Source: Chrysogorgia sp. JL179-B06
Taxonomy: Eukaryota > Cnidaria > Anthozoa > Scleralcyonacea > Chrysogorgiidae
Length of the DNA: 64,000 nucleotides
NCBI GenBank assembly: GCA_035772405.1
Contig: JAYKKM010000263.1
Location: forward strand, 1 to 64,000
Reading direction: 5' to 3'
The notes below the pieces were generated by a model. That model saw only the letters and a list, made by a program, of their open reading frames with translations. It was not told the origin of the DNA and ran no database searches. Shown piece after piece: positions 23,201 to 35,900 of this stretch. How positions within the stretch are numbered: position 1 is the first letter of the stretch; each line of letters starts with the position of its first letter. A program made the position numbers and the translations under genes.

Positions 23201-26200
23201 AAGGATTGGCAGGATTGAGTTTCACGTAGCCACGACTCAAAGCTCTCATTGTTCCAACATGGACCTAACGTGAGTGGAATAAAGTAAGAATTTATTCAAA
23301 AAATAGCCTGCGACAGACGCTCGTGGGCGAAAAAAAGGCGGCGCTGAATCCTAACCCCCGGAATTTCTTGCAACAATTGCCACAGCTTGACACAGTTTTT
23401 CTGACATCACCTTCCCCTTCAAGCCCGTATTACTTTTTATAAACTGTTTGATTCTGTCATTAATGGACTAATGCTGTGTGGTTTGGGGAAACACATCCCA
23501 ACAAAATCGTTATTATTATAAGTAATAGCATGGCATTGAGGTTGATTAGTGATTAAATGTACCCGAAAGCCGAGGGAGGTTTAGTAAAAGTACTAAACCT
23601 ACTAAACCTACTAAACCTCCCGAGGCTTGAGGAACATTTAATCACTAATCAACCGTAATGCCATGTTATCACTTTCTAATATTATGGCTACCGAGACAAT
23701 AGGAAATAGGAACGGTTTTAGCCAATTCAATATTGGGAATTCGATAATGGTTCACTTCATGTCTTGTTAGTTATTCTATTGAAATGTTTTTACAGTAGTT
23801 TAGCATATATATAAAAGCTGGATGAGTAGCGTGTTTGGTACTGGTAGTGCAATTTGAGTAAAATAAAACAGGTCTTTTGCATAAACATTAGGTAAGATTA
23901 GTTACTTATCATACCTAATGTTTTATGCAAGTGATTGATCAGGTTATTTAGAGATTAATCGTCCCTCGTGAAACAAAGGATTTCGAGGTAGCCATGATAT
24001 TATATACGTTATTTTAGTAATCGCTATCACAACATAAACTGGGCAATACATGGCCGAACGACAGGTAGCATAAAAGCACATGACGTCACGGTCATATTCA
24101 AAATGGCGGCGTTTACATGGTTTATTCAACATTTAAAATATGTCGCGAGCATTTTCCCAGCGCCAAACTACTATACAAGATACCAATGTCCTTTAAATCT
24201 CCTCTTGAAGTAATCATGGTATTAGTTAATACTTAAAGTGCCACTACGATGAAAATTCACCCCCGTCTTTTAGATTTTCTTTAGCATAGAATGGTATTTC
24301 AGGGTCGAAAGTGATCATCGATGTAAAAATAAACTAAAAAATGGTATTTTGAAGTAAGTATTTTGAGCTCTGAAATCACTATTATTTAGGCACCATTACT
24401 AAAAACGTGTTCCAAGTGAACCCGCAATTTCAAAAGGTAATATTGTTTGTGACGTCAGATTCTCAATGCTACGCCTGAATTTCGGTCGAGATTATTTGTT
24501 TTCTTGTTTTTTTCGAGAAGTAGATGAAATGTTCAGCCTTTCAGACGCAGAATTTGAAAAAACGACCTTGATTTACTTGAAGAATTAGCCACGTGGAGTC
24601 TTCGCGTTGAGAATCTGACGTCACTTCGTTACGCTGATCAAGAACATGAACGATTAATGGCGGACATAACAACTCCAAATTCGGAGTAAGAAAAATAATA
24701 CTTGCCATCGTCGAATCGCAAAACGGTTTCGACCAAGTAATATTTAGAAGCTCTGCTTTATAAATACGTAAAAATATCGATAGGTAAAAATTTGACCGTA
24801 GTGGCACTTTAACCTGTTTTTGATTATACTCAATAATTTTACCATGCATATAAAAACGACAGTAGAACACCCAACCTGAAAAGCATGTCTGTCTGGTTTC
24901 ACTCTGCCATGGTCAATGACCATCGAGGGTAAGAAATGAAATTGGACATCGGGATGGGGAACATCATCCCTCGTCGATGCAAACCCACCAGCTTCCAGAT
25001 GGGGCGACGAACCCATACCACATTGGAACGCGAACCACTGCACGCCAATGGGGAGCATATTCCATGGTTTTTGAGCGGTATACAGGGTTATTGGTTGAGT
25101 ACAATCCTAGGGAAACAAGTATCTATTCAATATTTATTCCAAAGATTGCTTTATGAGAACTGGATGTAATTTTAGATAAATGAGATTTATAACATAGATA
25201 ACATATAACAAGCTCGAAAGCATGGACAAAGCTAAACTGTGAACAATGTTGTGCTGTCAACTGTGAACAATATTGTGCTGCCAACTGTGAACAATGTTGT
25301 GCTGTCAACTGTGAACAATGTTGTGATGCCAACTGTGAACAATGTTGTGCTGTCAACTGTGAACAATGTTGTGCTGTCATTGTCAACTGTGAACAATGTT
25401 GTGCTGTCAACTGTGAACAATATTGTGCTGCCAACTGTGAACAATGTTGTGCTGTCAACTGTGAACAATGTTGTGCTGTCAACTGTGAACAATGTTGTGA
25501 TGCCAACTGTGAACAATGTTGTGCTGTCAACTGTGAACAATGTTGTGCTGTCATTGTCAACTGTGAACAATGTTGTGCTGTCAACTGTGAACAATATTGT
25601 GCTGCCAACTGTGAACAATGTTGTGCTGTCAACTGTGAACAATGTTGTGCTGCCAACTGTGAACAATGTTGTGCTGTCAACTGTGAACAATGTTGTGATG
25701 CCAACTGTGAACAATGTTGTGCTGTCAACTGTGAACAATGTTGTGCTGTCATTGTCAACTGTGAACAATGTTGTGCTGCCAACTGTGAACAATGTTGTAC
25801 TGCCAACTGTGAACAATGTTTGCTGTCAACTGTGAACAATGTTGTGCTGTCATTGTCAACTGTGAACAATGTTGTGCTGCCAACTGTGAACAATGTTGTA
25901 CTGCCAACTGTGAACAATGTTTGCTGTCAACTGTGAACAATGTTGTGTTGTCAACTGTCATCATTATTGTCTTTACCTGTTCCAACAACCATAAACAACC
26001 ATTGTTGGTTCATCAATGGCGAACAACAGTGTTGAAACAATGCTGAACAACAACATTGTTGAACCAACGCTGAACAACAACATTGTTGAAACAATGCTGA
26101 ACAATGCTGAACAACATTGTTGAAACAATGCTGAACAACAACAGTGTTGAAACAATGCTGAACAACATTGTTGAAACAATGCTGAACAACATTGTTGAAA

Positions 26201-29200
26201 ACAATGCTGACAACAACATTGTTGAAACAATGCTGAACAACCATTGTTGGTTCATCAATGGCGAACAACAGTGTTGAAACAATGCTAAACAACAACATTG
26301 TTGAACCAACGCTGAACAACAACATTATTGAAACAATGCTGAACAACATTGTTGAAACATGCTGAACAACATTGTTGAAACAACGCTGAACAACAACATT
26401 ATTGAAACAATGCTGAACAACAACATTATTGAAACAATGCTGAACAACAACATTGTTGAAACAATGATGAACAACAACATTATTGAAACAACGCTGAAAC
26501 AACAACATTGTTGAAACAATGCTGAACAACAACATTGTTGAAACAATGCTGAACAACAACATTGTTGAAACAATGCTGAACAACAATATTATTGAAACAA
26601 CGCTGAACAACAACATTGTTGAAACAATGCTGAACAACAACATTATTGAAACAATGCTGAACAACAACATTATTGAAACAATGCTGAACAACATTGTTGA
26701 AACAATGCTGAACAACAACATTGTTGAAACAATGCTGAACAACAACATTATTGAAACAACGCTGAACAACAACATTGTTTGAAACAATGCTGAACAACAA
26801 CATTGTTGAAACAATGCTGAACAACAACATTGTTGAAACAATGCTGAACAACAACATTGTTGAAACAATGCTGAACAACAACATTGTTGAAACAATGCTG
26901 CCACAAACAACATTGTTAAAACAATGCTGAACAACAACATTGTTGAAAACAATGCTGAATAACAACATTGTTAAAACAATGCTGAACAACAACATTGTTG
27001 AAACAATGCTGAACAACATTGTTGAAACAATGCTGAACAACAACATTGTTAAAACAATGCTGAACAACAACATTGTTGAAATAATGCTGAACAACAACAT
27101 TGTTGAAACAATGCTGAACAACATTGTTGAAACAATGCTGAACAACAACATTGTTGAAACAATGCTGAGCAATAACATTGTTGACACAATGGTGAACAAC
27201 AACAGTGTTGAAACAATGCTGAACAACAACATTGTTGAAACAATGCTGAACAACATTGTTGAAACAATGCTGAACAACAAACAATGCTGAACAACAACAT
27301 TGTTCGTTCAACAATATTGTTCAGCCTGTTACAATTGGCAATTTATGCAGACTGCCTTTTTGGTTTTTGGTGAATTCCATCTGCATTCTCTTCTAGCTTG
27401 AAACTGAGCGGGTGCATATTATTATCTTCGGGCAGGAACTGTACCAAAAAAATAAATGGAGTGACCGGTCAAATCACAGGATTCCCATCTCAAATTTGCG
27501 AAAATTGCCATTGTGTATTATAAAATCACCATTATTGTGTGTCAAATGCGAGAACTCGCCATTAGCCGAGAAAATTCCATGAAAAGCATTGAAAAAATAA
27601 GCGAGAAATCAATCAACATTTGAAAATTTGGTGAACTGGGCACTAGTTTAAGAGGGCGCCAAGGGGTTTGCGGCCATCTTAAACTAGTGCCCAGTTCACC
27701 TAATTTTCAAACGTTGATTTCTCGCTTATTATTTGACACAGACTAGTTCTTAGTCCTCTTTCTCTCGATCTTTCATTCTGGTGAGGTCACAGAGGAGGAC
27801 TAGCGGAAAATGGTGAATAAGTTATTGGATTGTAAGCGCATGCGTGTAACAGTCAATCACTGTCCCACATGCTTAGTCTCTCTCAAGAGTCTATTAATTT
27901 AGCAGGGTTAGAAAACTAATTAGGCAGGGGGTTACGGTTAGAAAACTCGTTAGACGAGGGGTTAGGTTAGGATCTTTGTTGTTTGGGGTCAGGTTTAGGG
28001 ACAACTTCTCTCCCGAAAACATTTTCCACCAGGCCTCTTATGATTCGGCCCGCGCGATTTTGAGGAAAAGAGGCCTGGGAACCAAGCTGTATTTGAAACA
28101 CAACAATTAATGGCGATTAATGGCGATTTCTCTCAAATTTGAGATGGGCACCTATGATCAAGTCGTAAAAAATACTAAATGACGGCAGTCTGTAATCGTT
28201 AAATACATTTTTATTTTAGTTTCTGTTGAGTCTGCTGTCGCAGTGTAGTGGTTAGTTTCCAGGTTTGCGGTGCCGAAGCGGGTGGGCTGGATTCCCACGG
28301 CCGAAACTATTTTGGTGACCGGTCATTTAGTATTTTTTACGACTTGACCGGATGCCGGTCAAATAGACACAGTGAAAAATAAATTACTTTTAAATAAAAG
28401 CCCTTTAAGTATAATGTTTAGAAATGTTATTTTTCACGGTGTCTACTCTTGTACTTGAGAAATAACGTTTTCATTCTCGTATTTATGGGGGGGGGGGGGG
28501 GACATTGGGGTTTTCGGTATTGCGGTTTTGGGGTATTTTTTCGTACGGTATTTCGGTAATTTCACCCTAGAGGTGCGGTATTACGGTTTTATCCAGCCAT
28601 GCGGTATTTCGGTTTTCCTGGGTTTTGATCGATGGTATTCGGTACTACCGGTGTAGGAAGCAGGGGGGCTGCAGCTCGCTGAAATTCTGAAATGGGGGCT
28701 CAGCCCCCTAATAATTAGTATACACATGTGATGACTCAAAGAAATATCCAATCTTCCAAGACGTGCGTTAACTGAAGATAAAATTAATAAATCTGTTGAG
28801 TTGTACTATGTGTATAATTTCCGCTGAATAGCACGGATCCGTGGGCGATTCAGATTCGTTTACTGTTCATTAGCGTCTCAACAACTTATTCTTGATGTAT
28901 GTTCATACAGCACGTACAGAAGCCCTTGATCTTGTGTCTGTTGCCAAAGAATTGGCGACTGCAAACAGCCGCCGGCAATAGCACTTTGTCGAGACGTCAG
29001 TACCCATATTTGTCCCCATTTACCGATAATGTTTGCGGCCATAACAAAAGAAAATAGCACATTTGCAATCATTTGTGAGTCAAATTTGGTTTGTTTGTCC
29101 GCATTTTGAGCTGCAGTTAATAGCAACCACTTAAAGGGCACCAGACCGCTACAATTCGGGCGCTTTGTTAGGCACAGGGGCTCCGCACTTATGGGGACAG

Positions 29201-32200
29201 GAGACCTCGCATTTTTTGGTTTATTATTGGCGATCGAAAGCCCTTTTTAGACCAAAGATGTATCATGAATTGGTATTTTATAGCCTTCAGAAATCTCTTA
29301 AATCTCCCCTCAAAATCAGAGACTCTAAAATTCACAATTTTCCGGGGGAGGAAGCCCCCGGAAACCCCCTAGCGGTTCGTCGCGTCTTCGGCGCGTCTTC
29401 GGCGCGACGACCTTAAGCCCCCCTAACCAAAAACATCTTCCTATGCCTCTGAGGGCCGGTAGAAAAGAAAATGTCGACAATGGGCTCCATGATTCTGAAC
29501 GTGTTTGGGACCATTGTGGATCTTCGTGGACTTTAAATAAATTCCCATGGGTCCCATAGCGCGCGTTTTGACGGCGCGGCTGACGCCAAGACGCGTAGAC
29601 AAGACACGTATTAAGACAGTTTATTAAGACACGTATTAATGGCAACAATATATAGCTATGGCCTATATGGGATCGATAGGATCAATATGGTCGAGGTCGA
29701 TCGAACCGAACTGTGCTGCTGAGTCTACTGGCCAACACAGTCGGTTGTACGCATGTTATTTTCCTTGGAATTTAGGTCATTTAGCGAACAGGCACTTGGT
29801 GCGTGAGGTAATTCTGAACAAAATAAATCGATGCAAGTCGTTGCCAATAATGTAAATAATTACCTGGTGTTTAAAAATGGGCTCTAAATGCGGTTTCGGT
29901 ATTCCGTTTGTTTTTCACACGGTATTGCGGTATTTGACAATGTTTTTCGCGGTATTGCGGTTCGGGGTACCCCCTCTTTACGGGTATAACTCTTCCACGG
30001 ACGTTGAGGGAGGCCGAGTCAGCGATATATCAGCGGTTTCGCATAAAAAGTTCTTGAAAACAAAATCAGATACTCCAGAAGGAGAATATTTCTTGCCAAG
30101 ATGGGATAGATTTAAAAAAATATAAATTGCCGTATAACTACAAATTTAGTACGATAACTGGAACTATTAAGGATCGTTGATGATGTTTAGACTTACATAT
30201 GATAACCAAGCCGTCCCTCGTGTTGTAAGCCACAAATTACTGGACTTGTTAAGGCATTGTAAGTAATAAATTATTGGATTGTAACCGACCCCAAAACAAC
30301 ATAGATCCTAACCCCCAGCCTAACGAGTTTTCTAATCCTAAACCCGTACCTAGCGAGTTTTAATTCTCCCATAATTGGAGTCCTTAGTAAATAGGTGGAG
30401 GTTAGAAAACTCGTTAGGCAGGGGTTAGGTTAGGATCTTTGTTGTTTTGGGGTCGGTTACAACCAATAATTTACTGCTTACAATGCCCTAAAAAGTCCAG
30501 TAATTTGTGGCTTACAACGTCAGGGACGGCTGTCCTGGTGAAGTATCTGATGAACATTTTTATGCGAAACCGCTGATATATCGCTGACTCGGCCTCCCTC
30601 AACGTCCGTGGAAGAGTTATACCCAGTATTTATGCTCTGGATGCCGCCATTTTGTGTCATTCTGGAGTTTGCCCTTTTCAGCACCAAAATGGGAAATACC
30701 AACCTCAAGGTGATTGAGAAAACTTTAATGCGGAATTTTGCACGTCTCCCCATACAGAATTTCTATCTATGTCACAGCCTGAACTTACATGTTGAAACGT
30801 ACGCTTCAAGATGGTCTTGCAAGTTTTGTCCCACTCCTGGTAAATGGACCTTGACTGGGAATGCCATGCTTTGACAAGTCGTCGCCATTTCCTATCCCAG
30901 AAAGCATCAGTAACTGCGGTGAGTTAATGCCACCGGTGGCCAGAATGACCTAAAGGATAAAATGCATGAAGACTAGTTCGGCAAAACCAACAATAACTGC
31001 AAGGTCGTGGCTAAAGGGTATAGACGAGAGGTTTCAAGATGGCCGCCATCCTGCTTACGAATACACGGATCGCGATTCTCAAAAAATGTACCCGCGCTTT
31101 GTATTGTGGGATACTAGAGGTAAGTAAAAGTCATGGTTTTGCTTAATCACGGATGTTTAAAAAATGGTTATTTTTCGTTGTTTTCTACGATTTTATGTTT
31201 AATAAAGCGCTTTGATTCTTGTTACATGCCTAGATTGTAGTTAACCTTGAACAAGATAAACACTGGAATATTGTTACTTAAACAACCGCACGTAGAATGT
31301 TAATGGCGATTCTGTTGGTTTATCGGCCAACTGACTTCATTGAGTACGTCAATAAACATTTATAAGTACTTAATTTTTAAGTGTTGTGTGTTTTTACCGC
31401 CCGCATTCCTTTTTTGACCATCGTGGGACATAGGAGCGCTAGCTCAGAATTTTACTCACCTAAAATATCCCATAATGCACCAAATACGCATATTTTTGAG
31501 ATTTGCGATCCGTGTATTGTAATTAAGCTGGTTTCCTAATATCACTTCATATGCTAGGAGTAGAGCAAAAACAAGATGGTGGCATGTTTTTTAGGCCGAA
31601 AAAAGATGAAATCGATGGGGTTTTATAAAGAAACCCTGAATCTAACTAAGTGTTTGGCTATATAATAAAACAATTATAACCATTCGCTCTCGTCGTATAT
31701 GAACTAATAGCCAACTCGGCGCTTTGCGCCTCGTTGGCTATGAGCTCATATACTACTCAAGCTCATGGTATAATTGTTAAATGTTTCTCGACTGTTACCA
31801 AAATATAAAATCACAGTGAACAAATCTGTTATCACAGTGCAAAAATCTGTTATCACAGTGAACAAATCTGTTATCACAGTGCAAAAATCTGTTATCACAG
31901 TGAACAAATCTGTTATCAAAGTGTAAAAATCAGTTATCACAGTGACAAAATCTGTTATCACAGTGCAAAAGCTTGTTATCACATGCAAAAAACTTGTTAT
32001 CCAGTGCAAAAATCTGTTATTACAGTGTAAAAACATACCAAGATAGAGAAAGTTCTGCGTATACTGAACCGGAAGTAAATGAGCGAGAACACGCTATCTG
32101 ATTGGTTACTGAGCTCAAAAACCGTGCATTATAACTCAAGAAAGCATAAGCTGACGTGATTCTTCGCGTATATTTTGTCGTTTTTGACGGATTTTAAGTA

Positions 32201-32815
32201 GTTTAAATCACAAAAACAAGTCAAAGAATACCTGGATACAAGGCTAATCAAGGTACTAACACAACAGAATGTTTTAACTGCAACGTTGAGTGCATTTTCA
32301 TCGCTAAAATCGCCAACGTGTTTTCAAGTAAGGCTTCCTAGCAACGGACATAGCAACGCTTCTTATAACAGGTAAATCTACATTTTTCATGGCTTTATTG
32401 TTAATTTAATGGTGTTCTTTTATAAAAGAAATAAAAAACGTCTTGTGTGATTATCGAGTTATAATGGCACTCGAGAAGCTAGTAAAACACTCGGCTATCG
32501 CCTCGTGTTTTACACGCATCTCTCGTGCCAATATAACTCGATAATCACACGCGACACGTTTTTTATTTCTTAACTAAGAAAGCGTTCCATATACGAATTA
32601 TCAGCTACAGCTCTTATATTTATTATTGATTTCATATTTGTTGTCATACACACCCCTATAATTACCTCTTTAATACACTTTCTTCAAACGCACTTAGATA
32701 ATCTTTGATTAGTCTTTAGCCTAGTTTACACGAACAAGTTTTCTTTGGCAAGTTTCAATTTGAGATTTTGTCTAGCATGCGAGTCAGCGAGTTGCGAGTG
32801 TAGTATAAGGCACGC

Positions 32816-32900
<85 letters not shown>

Positions 32901-35900
32901 GCCCTAGGCGATTTCGCCCATTGGCATCTCATCGATGTTTCCTTTGATGTGCAACAAGGCCCACTCTTCCCTTACACAGTCTGTGTGACATATGTTACAC
33001 TGTAGACAGCCTTCTCTGCTAGCTGCTTCATCTCTCTTTTTCCTCATGCTTGCTTCTTGCCGTCTCGTCTTCAGGAAGTCTGCTCGTATCTCTGCACCAT
33101 CTTTTAGTTTTGCTCTCCATATTTTTCTGTCTTGCGCCTAATTACTCTCGATGTTTACACTCAATCCAAATTCTTTCAAACTTATCTTGATGCCATCTTT
33201 ATATCTCAGGTGCGGTCTTCTCTGCAACCTTTTGCCAATCTCCAATTCAGCAAACATGGTCTTCTTTGGCAGTCTGTCGTTATCCATTCTCACGACATGT
33301 CCACACCATCTCAATTGTCGCTCTTTTAGGATGACGTCCACCTCTTCTATTTTTGCTTTCTCCAAAATGGTGGTGTTGCTGATCCTATCTTGCCATTTCA
33401 CATGTAAAATCCGTAGGAGAAATCTCTGATGGAATTCATCCAACTGCTTTACGTGATCGCCACACAGCACCCAGATCTCAGTGCCATAAAGCAGTGTGCT
33501 CAGCACTACAGCTTTGTGCACTGCAATTTTGGCTGCAATCGAAAGCTCATGATGATTCTTCCAAATACGTTCAGTTAACCTGCCGTACGCCTGGCTTCCT
33601 TTACTACATCCCTCCCTTTTTAGTAAGGCTCATGATTTCATCGAATTCATTAACTAATTTAAAACAATAGCCGTTTTAATCTAGTGCTCCTATGAGTCCA
33701 ATTCTCTAATGTTCAGCTAGTTATATTTCTATATTTTGTCGTTCTTTACTCTTCTTTCGCATGTTTGTTTTTCAACCGTTCGGATCGTCTTAACTGTGGT
33801 ACGGCTGCCTCTGGTTCTGGTCGTTGCTGGTCAGTAATCTCTATAGGTTTCTGTGTTGGTTCTTGCTGGACTGTGTTGGTGACTGTGATGTATAACACTA
33901 ACAGGTGAATCGTCTTCGTCTTGTCGTGTCGTATCCGTTTCTGTTTCTTGACTTTCGACTGTTCGTAGAGGTTTGAATTTGTAGCATGTCTGCAGGGGAA
34001 CTGTACCCAAAACTAAATTACTTTTAAATAAAAGGCCTTTATGTGTAATGTTTAGAAATGTTAATAGTTTTACTGTATCTGCTCTTGTACTTGAGAAATA
34101 ACGTTTTCATTCTCGTATTTTATGCTTCTGGACGCCGCCATTTTCGAGTTTGTTCAACGGCTCAAGATTGATGTACAGCGGTGGTTTTCTTTTCAATGGT
34201 ACTGTAAGTACTTCATCTTACAGGATATAGCGAACCCATACCAATAAACAAGAGATTAAGAGGAGTTTTGTCACTTAAAATAACCGCTAACCCCAAAACA
34301 ACTTAAACCCTAACCCTACCCCCCGCCTAATGAGTTTTCTGTAGTATGGGTTCGCTATATCGCTGCAAGATGAAGTACTTACGATTTCAATTTTGACGTC
34401 ATTGAGTGCTTGCCTTTTGTTCCTTGTACTCAAGTGACGACAAAATTGAAAAGAAACCCCCGCTGGACTTCGAGTCTGAGCAAACTCGAAAATGGCGGCG
34501 CCCAGAAGCATAAAATACGAGAATGAAAACGTTATTTCTCGACTACAAGAGCAGATACCGTAAAACTATTAACATTTCTAAACATTATACTTAAAGGCGT
34601 TTCTTCTTTGCTTTAACCTGCGAACCTACAGTTTTGGTGACAATATATGTGGTTCGTAAGGTGTTTGTCCTTTACGGCATCACCTGGATTGTGTGATATT
34701 GTGTTGTCTTGTGTCGCTTATCGTGGTATTCCTCTTGCATTTTGCTTTGTACCGAGAGTCGCTTTCTCTCACCTTCTTGTCGTTCTTGTGTGTTTCGGTT
34801 CGAAAATGGTCCGACATCATCCTCACCTGTCGATTCACGAGCAGTTGATATGGTGGTACTTTTGTTGTTGGGTGTGGAGTGCACCTGCTTGCAGCATATC
34901 GTAGATGGCTTCTTCAGGGTCTGTGTGGTCTTGTTTGTGAGATTACATTGATCTTGTTGATCAGTTTATTGAATCCCTCTACTTGACCTTGTGCTTTGGA
35001 TGACGTTGTGTTATGCGTTTATGTTTGAATCGTGCTTCTTTTGCAAATTCTGCAAATGCTTGCGAGTGGAATGGTGGAATATGCTTTATCTTCTTTATGG
35101 TAAGTGTTTAATACACTAGATTTCACCTCGTGTTTCTTGTCTGGTTTTGACTTTTTAAATTGCCCCTGTGATCAAATTTTTGGTATCTGGAATTTTTACA
35201 TGTTTGTAAAGAGCATGGTGTTCTTACTTAAAGTGCCAATGCAATGAAAAATTCAGTTGTAAAATAACTCTTTTGTTTGAAAGAACTCTTGAAACTATAA
35301 AGACTAACCATTTACAACTTTTTCATATCTCACTTCACTCTTGAGATATTAAGATTTGTTTAATATGTAAATGATCATACTTATGACATCACAATGCATG
35401 ACTTATTGAAAAATTCTGCATATCTTTCTTACCATTATCACATGGAATCGTTTGATGATTTGCATATTTGATGTCATTGGATACATCCATGCACATGCAC
35501 CTACATCTCAATTCTCAAGTGAGTTCATTACATAATCTCAAGGATATATAAGCGTTTTCAATTTTAAGTTTATTATGCAGTGTGATGTCATGGAAAGTAT
35601 GATCATTTATTTACATATTAAACAAATATTAATATCCCAAGAGTGAAGTGAGATATGGAAAAGTTGTAAATGGTTAGTCTTTATAGTTTCAAGAGTTCTT
35701 TCAAACAAAAGAGTTATTTTACAACTGAATTTTCCATTGCATAGGCACTTTAACTTGCCAAATTTCAAGCAATTGCGAGCATAGGAAGTCGCCTTTTCAG
35801 ACTGTTTTTATAACGAGATTATATGGCCGCCATTACTCGAACATGTTCCGAACGCTTAGGTTGCGATTAGAGGAAGTGACGTCAAAGACTCAACACGTGG

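Noticed and set aside
25951..26952. 333-codon minus frame and similar frames over the 24-bp arrays
   Set aside because: Period-24 repeats read as 8-residue repeats in several frames on both strands, with no flanking coding signal.
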